A DNA stretch of 34,976 nt from Rhizobacter sp. (GCA_025350965.1 JANXWV010000056.1:1-34976); one strand, 5' to 3'. Counted from the first letter of the stretch, positions 26,016-33,720 are shown. Numbers and translations: made by a program. Notes: generated by a model not told the origin, from the letters alone.

Positions 26016-26123
26016 ATGAGATGTGCACGCAACAGGCCCGGGATCGGGGCTTTGATTCGCCGCTCAACCGTGGCACGCTTTGCTCCAATGGGTTGATGCG
26101 GTTGCTTGACTTCCGGAGGTTCC

Positions 26124-27125
26124 ATGAGCGTGTCGAACGGCTTAGTGACGGTGTCTCGGTCCACAGCGAACATGCCCATCGCGCGCATGCGCAGCCTCTA
26201 CCGCGTCGACGAGGTCGGCCGCAAGCTCGACAAGCTGCCGACCAAGGACCACGAGAGCCTGCGCTCCACCTACGAACGCATGCTCGAGAAGGGCCCCGAG
26301 CGCTTCCAGGTCAAGCCGAGCGGCCTGCCGGTCATGGACCACTTGTACGACGAGCTGCCCAACTTCCACGAGGTGCTCGACGACATCAAACGCCAGCTCG
26401 CGCTGTGCGAAGACAGCCGCGACGCGCTCGAGATCACGCCGCTCCTGCTGCTCGGCCCGCCCGGCGTGGGCAAGACGCATTTCGCACGTGAACTCTCGGT
26501 GCTGCTCGGTACCGGGATGGGCTTTCTGTCGATGAGTTCGATGACCGCCGGCTGGGTGTTGTCAGGCGCGTCGAGCCAATGGAAAGGCGCGCGGCCCGGC
26601 AAGGTCTTCGAGACGCTGGTGGACGGCCAGTACGCGAACCCCGTGATGGTGGTCGACGAGATCGACAAGGCCGGCGGCGAGCATGCCTACGACCCGCTCG
26701 GTGCTCTCTACAGCCTGCTCGAACACGACACCGCCGGCAGCTTCACCGACGAGTTCGCCGAGGTACCGATCGACGCGAGCCAGGTCATCTGGGTGGCCAC
26801 CGCGAACGACGGCCGCGCCATCCCCGACCCGATCATGAACCGGATGAACGTGTACGAAGTGCAGGCGCCTGACCGTGATGCCACGCGGCGCATCGCCGCC
26901 AAGCTCTACCGAACCATCCGCGCCGAACACGATTGGGGGTCGCGCTTCGAGGCCGAGCCCGGCCCCGATGTGCTCGACTGCATGGCCGAGATGGCCCCGC
27001 GGGAGATGCGCCGTGCGTGGATGGCGGCGTTCGGCAACGCCAAGCTGGACAAGCGCGAGCAGGTGGCCGTGCACGACCTGCCGGGTGCGCGCGGCAAGCG
27101 CAGCGGGATCGGGTTCGTGCAGTAG
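26124..27125 (+). CDS. Lon-like AAA+ ATPase lacking a protease domain
   Basis: The protein has 333 residues. Walker A is GPPGVGKT (111-118), Walker B is VMVVDEID (174-181) followed by KAGG, sensor 1 is VATAND (Asn228), and the arginine finger is NRM (Arg240). The stretch DPLGALYSLLEHDTAGSFTDEFAEVPIDASQV resembles the corresponding stretch of Lon. There is no Lon N-terminal domain and no Ser-Lys protease domain. The N-terminal 110 residues are a charged helical region (RSTYERMLEKGPERF, FHEVLDDIKRQLALC) like Lon's segment before the AAA module. A strong GGAGG (about 26114-26119) fixes the ATG at 26124. It is downstream of the gsp operon in the same direction, but no link is proven. It may be a stand-alone unfoldase or remodeller. 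Confidence 0.8.
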   Translation: MSVSNGLVTVSRSTANMPIARMRSLYRVDEVGRKLDKLPTKDHESLRSTYERMLEKGPERFQVKPSGLPVMDHLYDELPNFHEVLDDIKRQLALCEDSRDALEITPLLLLGPPGVGKTHFARELSVLLGTGMGFLSMSSMTAGWVLSGASSQWKGARPGKVFETLVDGQYANPVMVVDEIDKAGGEHAYDPLGALYSLLEHDTAGSFTDEFAEVPIDASQVIWVATANDGRAIPDPIMNRMNVYEVQAPDRDATRRIAAKLYRTIRAEHDWGSRFEAEPGPDVLDCMAEMAPREMRRAWMAAFGNAKLDKREQVAVHDLPGARGKRSGIGFVQ

Positions 27126-27237
27126 CGGAGCGCTCGCCGCAGGAACGGAGGGCGCGCCGCAGGAGCGGGATCACGCCGGCGGGGCACTCCGCTCGACGAT
27201 GGCGCGAAGCTGTTGACGGACTCGGCCTCGCCAGACT

Positions 27238-27905
27238 TCACCGAACCAGGTCCCCGAACAACGCCTACGGCGCCCAGTGGTACGGGTGGGCCCAGCGGCC
27301 CGCGCCGAGCGTGCCGTCGATGAGGGCGAGCTGCGCCTGGCGCAGGCTCTCGGCACGCGACACGCCAGCGCGTGTGGCTCGCGTTGCCGGCACCCGCGCG
27401 CTCGAGCATCTTGTCGGACAGGCGCGCCGATGCGAGGCTGGCCTCGTACTGCTGGGTGGCGACGAGGCCGAGCGCGAGCCGGTAGTTCCAGCGCGCACCC
27501 AGGCCATCGCTCACCCTACCGGCACGCCACAATGCCAGGCTGGCCTGCGCAACGTTGATGCCCTCTTGCTGGCGACCTTGCGCGACGAGTGCCTGCGTGA
27601 GCATGCCCAGCGAGCCATCGAGCCAGCCGCAGGCGTCGAGCAGATCGGGGTCGCGTGGGCCGGTGCTGCGCGACTTCAGGTCGTTGAAGTTGCGGCGCGC
27701 CAGGCCGACCGCCTCGCGCATCGTGGCCACGCGGCCGGACGTGTCGCTGCTGCGGCGCTCGACTTCCGAGCGAGCCTGCAAGCGCTTGATCGCAATGCGC
27801 TTCGACACTGCAGCACCCTGCTTCATGGCCTCGTTCGCAAGGCTTTCGGCCAGCCGATGGTAGGCCACGTGTGAGCCACGCGCAGCCCAAGCAAGCAGGC
27901 CGTCG
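27238..27905 (-). pseudogene. Decayed TPR/CHAT-type gene remnant
   Basis: On the minus strand, one frame from about 27880 to 27400 gives helical, repeat-like protein (GRVATMREAVGLARRNFNDL, TQALVAQGRQQEGINVAQASLALWRAG, RLALGLVATQQYEASLASARL) resembling tetratricopeptide repeats. Near 27395 the sense shifts to another frame giving AESLRQAQLALIDG and GRWAHPYHWAP, the end of a CHAT (caspase-like) domain. It is then broken by TAG and continues as ALFGDLVR before TGA at 27238-27240. Almost the whole CHAT core is missing between the two parts. A frameshift, an internal deletion, a nonsense codon and no visible start mark it as dead. CHAT assignment rests on the short C-terminal motif; boundaries are approximate. 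The 110 bases downstream hold only an imperfect CGCCGCAGGA repeat. Confidence 0.6.
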
Positions 27906-27910
27906 CTATC

Positions 27911-28816
27911 ATGACTTGCATGCCTGTCACCCTTGCCGGCCAACTGGTCGTTGCGATCTCGTCGCGAGCGCTGTTCGACTTCGAGGAAGAGAACCAGCAT
28001 TTCGAAGCGAACGACGACCGCGCCTACATGAAGCTGCAGCTTGAACGGCTGGAGCGCGCGGCCAAGCCGGGCGTGGCGTTCTCGCTCGTCAACAAGCTGC
28101 TCGCCTTCAACGTGGCCGAGCCGCGCGTGGAGGTGGTGATCCTGTCGCGCAACGACCCGGTCTCGGGCATGCGCGTGTTCCGTTCGGCGCAGCACTACGG
28201 GCTGTCGGTGCAGCGCGGCGTGTTCACGCGCGGCGAGTCACCGTGGCGTTACCTGAAGCCACTGAACGCGAACCTGTTCCTGTCGACGAACGAGGCCGAC
28301 GTGCGCTCGGCGCTGCTCGCCGGGGTGCCGGCAGCGCGCGTGTACCCCCACTCGGCGCGGGCATCGAGCGCGCACCCGAACGAGGTGCGCATTGCCTTCG
28401 ACGGTGACGCCGTGCTGTTCAGCGACGAGGCCGAGCGCGTGTTCCAGAAGCGCGGGCTCGACGCGTTCCAGGCTCACGAGCGCGACCAGGCCGCCACGCC
28501 GCTCGCGGCCGGCCCGTTCAAGCCGCTGCTGGAGGCGTTGCAGCGCTTGCAGCACGAGCCCGGCAATGGCATGCGGATTCGCACCGCACTCGTGACGGCA
28601 CGCAGTGCGCCGGCCCACGAGCGCGCGATTCGCACGCTGATGGACTGGAACGTCGAGATCGACGAAGCCATGTTCCTGGGCGGGCTGCCGAAGGGCGAAT
28701 TCCTGCGCGAGTTCGAGCCCGACTTCTTCTTCGACGACCAGACCGGTCACATCCAGAACGCGGCCGAGCACGTGCCGTCGGGGCATGTGGCAGCGGGGAT
28801 CTCGAACGGCGGGTGA
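27911..28816 (+). CDS. Cytosolic 5'-nucleotidase (NT5C1-like family)
   Basis: This is a predicted cytoplasmic HAD-like phosphatase that dephosphorylates nucleoside 5'-monophosphates, of the family related to animal cytosolic 5'-nucleotidase I. The 301-residue protein begins MTCMPVTLAGQLVVAISSRALFDFEEEN. The segments VEVVILSRNDPVSGMRVF, NANLFLSTNEADVR and the Asp motif IAFDGDAVLFSDEAERVF (DGD at 164-166) are characteristic. The late FFFDDQTGHIQNAA supplies further acidic residues. The ATG at 27920 (MPVTLAG) is an alternative start; no clear ribosome site helps. It is upstream of a repeat-rich spacer and divergent from the decayed gene. Substrate is inferred from family only. Confidence 0.82.
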   Translation: MTCMPVTLAGQLVVAISSRALFDFEEENQHFEANDDRAYMKLQLERLERAAKPGVAFSLVNKLLAFNVAEPRVEVVILSRNDPVSGMRVFRSAQHYGLSVQRGVFTRGESPWRYLKPLNANLFLSTNEADVRSALLAGVPAARVYPHSARASSAHPNEVRIAFDGDAVLFSDEAERVFQKRGLDAFQAHERDQAATPLAAGPFKPLLEALQRLQHEPGNGMRIRTALVTARSAPAHERAIRTLMDWNVEIDEAMFLGGLPKGEFLREFEPDFFFDDQTGHIQNAAEHVPSGHVAAGISNGG

Positions 28817-28919
28817 CGGCGATCACTGGCCCGACGGCGGCGCAATGTCCTGCGCCGAACGGACGGTGCCCGCAGGTCGGCGGTTCATGGTGAGGTCACC
28901 AAACGGGCCGAGGATGCAG

Positions 28920-28967
28920 GGAGTGGCGCGAGGAGTGGCGCGAGGAGTGGTGCGAGGAGTGATGCAA
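28920..28967 (+). repeat. Four tandem 12-bp repeats, unit GGAGTGGCGCGA
   Basis: Units 1 and 2 (28920-28943) are identical, unit 3 has one change (GGAGTGGTGCGA), and unit 4 has more (GGAGTGATGCAA). They lie in the 233-base spacer between the nucleotidase and the first PEP-CTERM gene. A minus-strand frame across the spacer (28823-29032, 69 codons) is partly built from the repeat and is not convincing as a gene. Confidence 0.8.
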
Positions 28968-28998
28968 GGCGCGTCTGACGCTCGTTGCATTTCTATCG

Positions 28999-29028
28999 CA
29001 TACCTCTCACTGGCACACCTCTGACTGC
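28999..29028 (+). repeat. Two 15-bp direct repeats upstream of the PEP-CTERM gene
   Basis: CATACCTCTCACTGG (28999-29013) and CACACCTCTGACTGC (29014-29028) match at 12 of 15 positions and end 21 bases before the ATG at 29050. They may be operator sites. The junction reads TGGCAC followed after 5 bases by TGAC, a partial sigma-54-like pattern with the -12 GC missing. No sigma-70 promoter is clear here. Confidence 0.4.
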
Positions 29029-29049
29029 CCAACCTTCCGGAGCCCTTCC

Positions 29050-29802
29050 ATGATCAAGAAGCTTCTCGTGTCCGCCGCAGCCATGGCCTGCTTGCCGGCC
29101 ATCGCCGCACCTGGGGCCGGTGACCTGGCCTTCACCTCGTTCAACGCCGACGAAGACGGTTGGTCGATGGTGACCTTTGTCAACCTCGCTGCGAACACCA
29201 CCGTCTACTTCACCGACAACGAGTGGGACGGCACCACCTTCAATACCGGTGAGAGCTATCACCAGTGGAACACCGGCGCCGCGACCATTGCCGCCGGCAC
29301 GGTCGTGCGCTTCAGCAACATCGACAACGCGACCACGCTGGCGGCATCGGTGGGAACGCTGACCCGCGCCAGCGTGACGGGCAGCACCAACTACGGCTTG
29401 AGCGCGACCGAAGACACCGTGTACGCCTACCTGGGCGCCAGCGCCACCGCGCCGACGACCTTCCTGGCCGCCATCAGCAACGGCTCGTTCGGCGCGGCGA
29501 CGGTGGGCACCCTGACGAACACCGGGCTGGCCATCGGCAACGGCGCGGTGCAGTTGTCGGCCAGCTCCGACTATGCCGAGTACAACAACCTGCGCGCCGG
29601 CCAGGCCAGCTTCCCCGCCTACAAGCCGCTGGTGAGCGACGTCACCAAGTGGCAAGACGGCGGCGACAACATCAACGCCGTCGCCTACGTGCCCAACACC
29701 ACCGCGTTCACGATCGCCAGCGTGCCCGAACCCGAGGGCTTCGCGATGGGCATGGCCGGCCTGCTGGGCCTGGGGGTCGTGGCGCGGCGCCGCAGCCGCT
29801 GA
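29050..29802 (+). CDS. Secreted PEP-CTERM protein with an LTD-like beta domain
   Basis: The protein has 250 residues. A signal peptide (MIKKLLVSAAAMACLPAIA, cleavage near AIA-APG) is followed by a beta-rich domain with GDLAFTSFNADEDGWSMVTF and NTTVYFTDNEWDG. From memory, this motif type also occurs in larger exported nucleases and lamin-tail-like proteins. The C-terminus is a PEP-CTERM sorting signal: VPEPEG, the hydrophobic helix FAMGMAGLLGLGVVA and the basic end RRRSR, recognised by an exosortase for processing and surface delivery. Exosortase is not in the window. GGAG 7 bases before the ATG supports the start. It is the first of three genes in the same direction that include an extracellular nuclease. 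Confidence 0.85.
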   Translation: MIKKLLVSAAAMACLPAIAAPGAGDLAFTSFNADEDGWSMVTFVNLAANTTVYFTDNEWDGTTFNTGESYHQWNTGAATIAAGTVVRFSNIDNATTLAASVGTLTRASVTGSTNYGLSATEDTVYAYLGASATAPTTFLAAISNGSFGAATVGTLTNTGLAIGNGAVQLSASSDYAEYNNLRAGQASFPAYKPLVSDVTKWQDGGDNINAVAYVPNTTAFTIASVPEPEGFAMGMAGLLGLGVVARRRSR

Positions 29803-29858
29803 TCGGCACTGACTCACCGCCGACCCGCCGACCGACCCCCGCCCGCATCGGACCGACC

Positions 29859-32111
29859 ATGCCCCGCCACCTGATTCGCCGCAGCGCGCTCTCGCTGCTC
29901 TTGAGTTGTGCCTTCGCCCTGCCCGCCTGGGCCGCAGACACGCCGATCTACACGATTCAAGGCAGTGGCAGCACCAGCCCGCTGGTGGGGCAGGTGCTCA
30001 GCACCACCGGCGTCGTCACGAAGGTCAACAGCAACGGCTTCTTCATTCAAGACCTGATCGGCGACGGCAACCCCGCCACGTCGGACGGCATCTTCGTGTT
30101 CACGGGCAGCGCACCGACCGTGGCCGTGGGCAACCTGGTGCGCGTGACGGCCCGGGTGACCGAGTTCAACACCGGCGCAGCCACCAACGCCGACACGCTG
30201 GCGCACACCGTCACTGAACTCAGCAGCGTGAGCAGCACCACGGTGATCGGCACGGGTTACGCCATCACGCCCACGCCGCTCAGCCTGCCGCTGGCGTTGG
30301 GCGACAGCTTCGAACGCTTCGAAGGCATGCTGGTCGCCATCAGCCAACAGATGACGGTGCAGCAGAACTATTTCGAGGCGCGCTACGGGCAGCTCACGCT
30401 CGGCGCGGGTGGCCGCCATGAGACGCCGACCAACCGCTTCCGGCCCGGCACGCAAGCCGCCGCGTTCGCCGATGAGCAAGCGCGTGGCCGCTTGATCCTC
30501 GACGACGGCAGCAGCGTGCAGAACCCGAATCCGACGCCTTACGCCGCAGCGTTCAACGGCGTGCCGCGCGCCGGCGACACCGTCGACCCTTTGACCGGGG
30601 TCATCGACTACGGCCTGACCACCGCCAGCAACACGGGTGCAGGCGCCTACCGCCTGCACCCGACGGCTGCACCCGTGTTCAGCGCCACCAACCCGCGCAC
30701 GCTCGCTCCCGAGGCCGTGGGTGGCAACGTGCGCGTGGCGAGCATGAACGTGCTCAACTTCTTCACGACCTTCACCAACGGCACCACCGCCTCGGGCCAG
30801 ACCGGCCAGGGCTGCACGCTCGGCGCATCGACGGCCGCCGGCAATTGCCGCGGCGCCGACAACGCGGCCGAGTTCGTTCGCCAGCGCACGAAGATCGTCG
30901 AGGCGCTCGCGGGCTTGAACGCGGACGTGGTCGGCCTCATGGAGATCCAGAACAACGGCAGCGTGGCGCCGCAAAACCTGGTCGATGCGCTGAACGCACG
31001 GGTCGGCGCCGCCACGTATGCCGTGGTGCCCGACCCGGCCAGCGGCACCGGCACCGATGCCATCAAGGTGGCGATGATCTACAAGCCCGCGAAGCTGGCC
31101 CGCTCGGGCGGCTCGGCGAGCGACGCGGCCGCTATCAACAACCGCCCGCCGCTGGCACAGACCTTTGCGGCTGCGAACGGCGAGAAGTTCACGCTCATCG
31201 TGAACCACTTCAAGTCGAAGAGCAGTTGCCCGGCAGCGAGCGATGCCGATGCCGCCGGCAACACCGACAGCGGCGACGGACAAGGCTGCTGGAACGCGCG
31301 CCGCGTGCAGCAGGCGCAGGCGCTGCGCAGCTTCGTGGCGCTCCGGCAGGCTGCCAGCGCGAGCAACGACGTGCTGCTGATCGGTGACATGAATGCCTAT
31401 GCGCAGGAAGACCCGATCCACGACCTGACGAGCAGCGGCTATGCCGATCAGGTCGGCCGCTTCACGCCGGTGCTTGGCTACTCGTATGTGTTCGACGGCA
31501 CGGCCGGCCGGCTCGACCACGCCATCAGCACGGCAACGATGTCGCCGAAGGTGGCGCGCACGGTGCACTGGCACATCGATGCCGATGAGTCGCAGGCGCA
31601 GGACTACAACCTCGAGTTCAAGCAGCCGGCCTGCGCCGCGTGTGCCACCGACCCGTACACGCCGACGCTCTACCGCGCGTCGGACCACGACCCGGTGCTG
31701 TTGGGCCTGAACCTCTACAAGGTGATCAACGGCACCGCCGGCCGCGACGTGCTCGTGGGCACCCCGGGCGACGACATCATCACCGGCGGCGCGGGCGCCG
31801 ACATACTCAGTGGTGCAGGCGGCAACAACGTCTTCGTCTACACCAGCCTGCGCGACGCCGGTGACACGATCACCGACTTCGCACCCGCCGCTGACCGGCT
31901 CGACCTGCGCGCCTTGCTCGCGAGCCTGGGCTGGCAAGGCACCGACCCGGTGGCCGAAGGCTGGGTCCGCTTCATCGACGTGGCCGGTGGCACGAGCGTG
32001 CAAGTCGATGCCGACGGGCCTGCCGGAGCCGCGGTATTCCGGCCGCTGCTCACGTTGACGGGCGTCGCGGCTGCGAGCCTGTCGTCGGCGCGTGACCTGA
32101 TCGCGCGCTGA
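29859..32111 (+). CDS. ExeM/NucH-like extracellular endonuclease with C-terminal RTX-type region
   Basis: The 750-residue protein has a signal peptide (cleavage near LPAWA-AD) and an OB-fold-like domain (VGQVLSTTGVVTKVNSNGFFIQD). The endonuclease/exonuclease/phosphatase domain follows, with Glu362 (LMEIQNN), Asn449-His450 (VNHFKSK), Asp510 and Asn512 (IGDMNAY), and the terminal SDHDPV (Asp609, His610). Cysteine pairs (CTLG/NCRG, SCPA/GCWN, CAAC) suggest disulfides of an exported enzyme. The C-terminus has one RTX-like nonapeptide stretch (GTPGDDIITGGAGADILSG, about 634-652) and ITDFAPAADRLDLRALLASLG, similar to a type I secretion C-terminal module. It probably degrades extracellular DNA. The ATG at 29859 starts the signal peptide; an upstream open frame is not protein-like. 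Confidence 0.87.
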   Translation: MPRHLIRRSALSLLLSCAFALPAWAADTPIYTIQGSGSTSPLVGQVLSTTGVVTKVNSNGFFIQDLIGDGNPATSDGIFVFTGSAPTVAVGNLVRVTARVTEFNTGAATNADTLAHTVTELSSVSSTTVIGTGYAITPTPLSLPLALGDSFERFEGMLVAISQQMTVQQNYFEARYGQLTLGAGGRHETPTNRFRPGTQAAAFADEQARGRLILDDGSSVQNPNPTPYAAAFNGVPRAGDTVDPLTGVIDYGLTTASNTGAGAYRLHPTAAPVFSATNPRTLAPEAVGGNVRVASMNVLNFFTTFTNGTTASGQTGQGCTLGASTAAGNCRGADNAAEFVRQRTKIVEALAGLNADVVGLMEIQNNGSVAPQNLVDALNARVGAATYAVVPDPASGTGTDAIKVAMIYKPAKLARSGGSASDAAAINNRPPLAQTFAAANGEKFTLIVNHFKSKSSCPAASDADAAGNTDSGDGQGCWNARRVQQAQALRSFVALRQAASASNDVLLIGDMNAYAQEDPIHDLTSSGYADQVGRFTPVLGYSYVFDGTAGRLDHAISTATMSPKVARTVHWHIDADESQAQDYNLEFKQPACAACATDPYTPTLYRASDHDPVLLGLNLYKVINGTAGRDVLVGTPGDDIITGGAGADILSGAGGNNVFVYTSLRDAGDTITDFAPAADRLDLRALLASLGWQGTDPVAEGWVRFIDVAGGTSVQVDADGPAGAAVFRPLLTLTGVAAASLSSARDLIAR

Positions 32112-32161
32112 ACATCACCGGCCGCGCTGCGGCTGCTTGCCCCAATCACAGGTCGCATGCC

Positions 32162-32824
32162 ATGACACTGATCCCACGCTCGATGTGCAAACCTCTTTCT
32201 GTCGCCGCGATTGCTCTCGGCGCATCACTCGGCGCGCAAGCGCAGGTCGTGAACGGGAATTTCGCCAGTGGCCTCGACCAGTGGGCTGCCTACGGCGACG
32301 TGTATGTCGTCGCGAATACGCTCACGCTCACCAGCGCCTTTGCTGGAGACGACGGTGTGGCCGCCACGGTATCGGGGCAGAACGCGGTGTGGATCGACAC
32401 GCTGGAGCCGCAAGCCGGCGCGGCGCCCTATGGGTTGGACTTTGCCGGTGAAGCCGCGTACGAGGGCGCCTTGGCGCAGCAGACGTTCACGGTCGCGGCG
32501 GGCCAATCGCTTGGCTTCGAGTGGTCGTTCAGCACCCACGAAACCGGCTTCAGCGACAACGCCTTCGTCGTGATCAACGGCAACGTCGTGAACCTTGCCA
32601 GCCGGGGCACGCCCACCGGCTGGCAGGCCTATGGCGGCAGCTTTGCGCAGACCGGCCCGGTGACGCTGTCGTTCGGCGTGGTCGACACCGGCGACACCGT
32701 GGGCACCTCGACGCTGCAGGTTCGCAACGTCACGGTCAGCGCGGTGCCCGAGCCCGAGGGCTGGGCGCTGTGGGCGGCTGGCTCGGCGCTCCTCGCCGGC
32801 CTGACAGGGCGCCGCAAGCGCTGA
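32162..32824 (+). CDS. Secreted PEP-CTERM protein with a carbohydrate-binding-like beta domain
   Basis: The protein has 220 residues. A signal peptide (MTLIPRSMCKPLSVAAIALG, cleavage near LGAQA-QV) is followed by VVNGNFASGLDQWAAYGDV, the start of a jelly-roll, CBM/DUF642-like domain. Later strands include SLGFEWSFSTHE and VTLSFGVVDTGD. The C-terminal sorting signal is VPEPEG, then WALWAAGSALLAGL and TGRRKR, matching the upstream PEP-CTERM protein (VPEPEG in both). The second Met at 32183 is a possible start. It lies 50 bases after the nuclease gene in the same direction. Exact function is unknown; surface or matrix attachment is inferred. Confidence 0.82.
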   Translation: MTLIPRSMCKPLSVAAIALGASLGAQAQVVNGNFASGLDQWAAYGDVYVVANTLTLTSAFAGDDGVAATVSGQNAVWIDTLEPQAGAAPYGLDFAGEAAYEGALAQQTFTVAAGQSLGFEWSFSTHETGFSDNAFVVINGNVVNLASRGTPTGWQAYGGSFAQTGPVTLSFGVVDTGDTVGTSTLQVRNVTVSAVPEPEGWALWAAGSALLAGLTGRRKR

Positions 32825-32854
32825 GCGCGCGCCCGCTGGGCCGGCAGCGCGGAA

Positions 32855-33595
32855 TCAGGTGCGGCGCACCGACTGGCCGCGAAGCGCGTCGAGGTCGAGC
32901 ACCCGCACGCCGCCGTATTCGATGCGGATCAGCCCATTGGCCTGCAACGACCGCAGCGCCTCGTTCACGCGCTGGCGCGACAGCCCCACGAGGTAACCCA
33001 ACTCCTGCTGCGTGATGCGCAGCAGGCCACCCACGCCGGGGTACAGCACCGGGTGGAACAGCGCAGCCAGGCTGCGCGCGACGCGCGCGTCGGCGTCGCC
33101 CAGGCGGTCGATCTCGCGCGCGGCAATGAACTGGCCCAGGCGCTCGTTGAGCTGCTGCGTGATGAAGCGGTTGAACGGAATGCTGCGCTCGATCAGCCAG
33201 TGGAATGTGTCCACGCCCAGGCCTGCGACCACGCTCTTGCGCAGGGCCTGGATGTTGTAGCGGTAGACCTCGCGCTTGAGCACGGTGCCCTCGCCGAACC
33301 AGCCGCCGGGCGGCACGCCGGTGAAGGTGATGGGCACGCCCATGACCGAGTCATTGCTCATCTTCAGCAGGCCGTCGATCACGCCGAACCAGTAGGTGGC
33401 GGGCCGCCCCACGCGGCACAGCAGTTCGCCGGTGTCGACCTGCACGACCTTCAATGCCGCAGTGGCCACCGAGCGCTCCTGCGCGTCGAGCGCCTGCAGC
33501 CACGGGATGTCGTGCAGCTCGCGCGCGCTGGGCGTCCGGGCGCGCTGATAGACGGGATTCGCGGCAGCGGGCATGCGGTGGGCAGCGGACGGCAT
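32855..33595 (-). CDS. Crp/Fnr-family transcriptional regulator
   Basis: The protein has 246 residues. An N-terminal extension of about 25 residues precedes a cyclic-nucleotide-binding-like beta-roll (VQVDTGELLCRVGRPATYWFGVIDGLLKMS, PPGGWFGEGTVLKREVYRYNIQAL). A long dimerisation helix (NRFITQQLNERLGQFIAAREIDRLGDADARVARSLAALFHP) and a winged HTH follow (LRITQQELGYLVGLSRQRVNEALRSLQANGLIRIEYGGVRVLDLDAL). The recognition helix is SRQRVNEAL. No FNR-type N-terminal cysteine cluster is present, so it is not an oxygen sensor of that type; the effector is unknown. It is divergent from the acyl-CoA synthetase gene across 125 bases that contain a matching palindrome. An inverted repeat (33595-33601/33621-33627) reaches its start codon. 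Confidence 0.9.
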   Translation of the reverse strand: MPSAAHRMPAAANPVYQRARTPSARELHDIPWLQALDAQERSVATAALKVVQVDTGELLCRVGRPATYWFGVIDGLLKMSNDSVMGVPITFTGVPPGGWFGEGTVLKREVYRYNIQALRKSVVAGLGVDTFHWLIERSIPFNRFITQQLNERLGQFIAAREIDRLGDADARVARSLAALFHPVLYPGVGGLLRITQQELGYLVGLSRQRVNEALRSLQANGLIRIEYGGVRVLDLDALRGQSVRRT

Positions 33596-33628
33596 CGAGG
33601 GAAAGCACCAAGGGAATCGACCCTCGAA

Positions 33629-33646
33629 TTGTCGTCAGAACGACAA
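33629..33646. promoter_or_regulatory. Palindrome TTGTCGT-CAGA-ACGACAA, candidate Crp/Fnr operator
   Basis: This is a perfect 7+7 inverted repeat with a 4-base centre in the 125-base divergent spacer. Its geometry fits Crp/Fnr-type sites (5-bp half-site, N4, 5-bp half-site), while the half-site GTCGT/ACGAC differs from Fnr (TTGAT) and Crp (TGTGA). It lies 34 bases before the regulator start and 75 before the synthetase start, so it could control both. Confidence 0.5.
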
Positions 33647-33720
33647 CGTGGCGTCAAACTTCTTTCTACATTCACGCTTCGCGAATGCCTTCGCGACCCG
33701 CCCACTCGAAAGCTCCGCCC

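Noticed and set aside
26071..26084. Sigma-54-like TGGCACGCTTTGCT before the Lon-like gene
   Set aside because: The GG-to-GC distance is two bases too short for a working -24/-12 promoter.
28823..29032. 69-codon minus-strand frame in the spacer before the PEP-CTERM gene
   Set aside because: A third of it is encoded by the 12-bp tandem repeat, it has no ribosome site, and the remaining part (LGPFGDLTMNRRPAG) matches nothing I recognise.
29814..32003. 729-codon minus-strand open frame opposite the extracellular nuclease
   Set aside because: It is the antisense shadow of a clear nuclease gene; composition is His/Arg/Val/Gly-rich without motifs.
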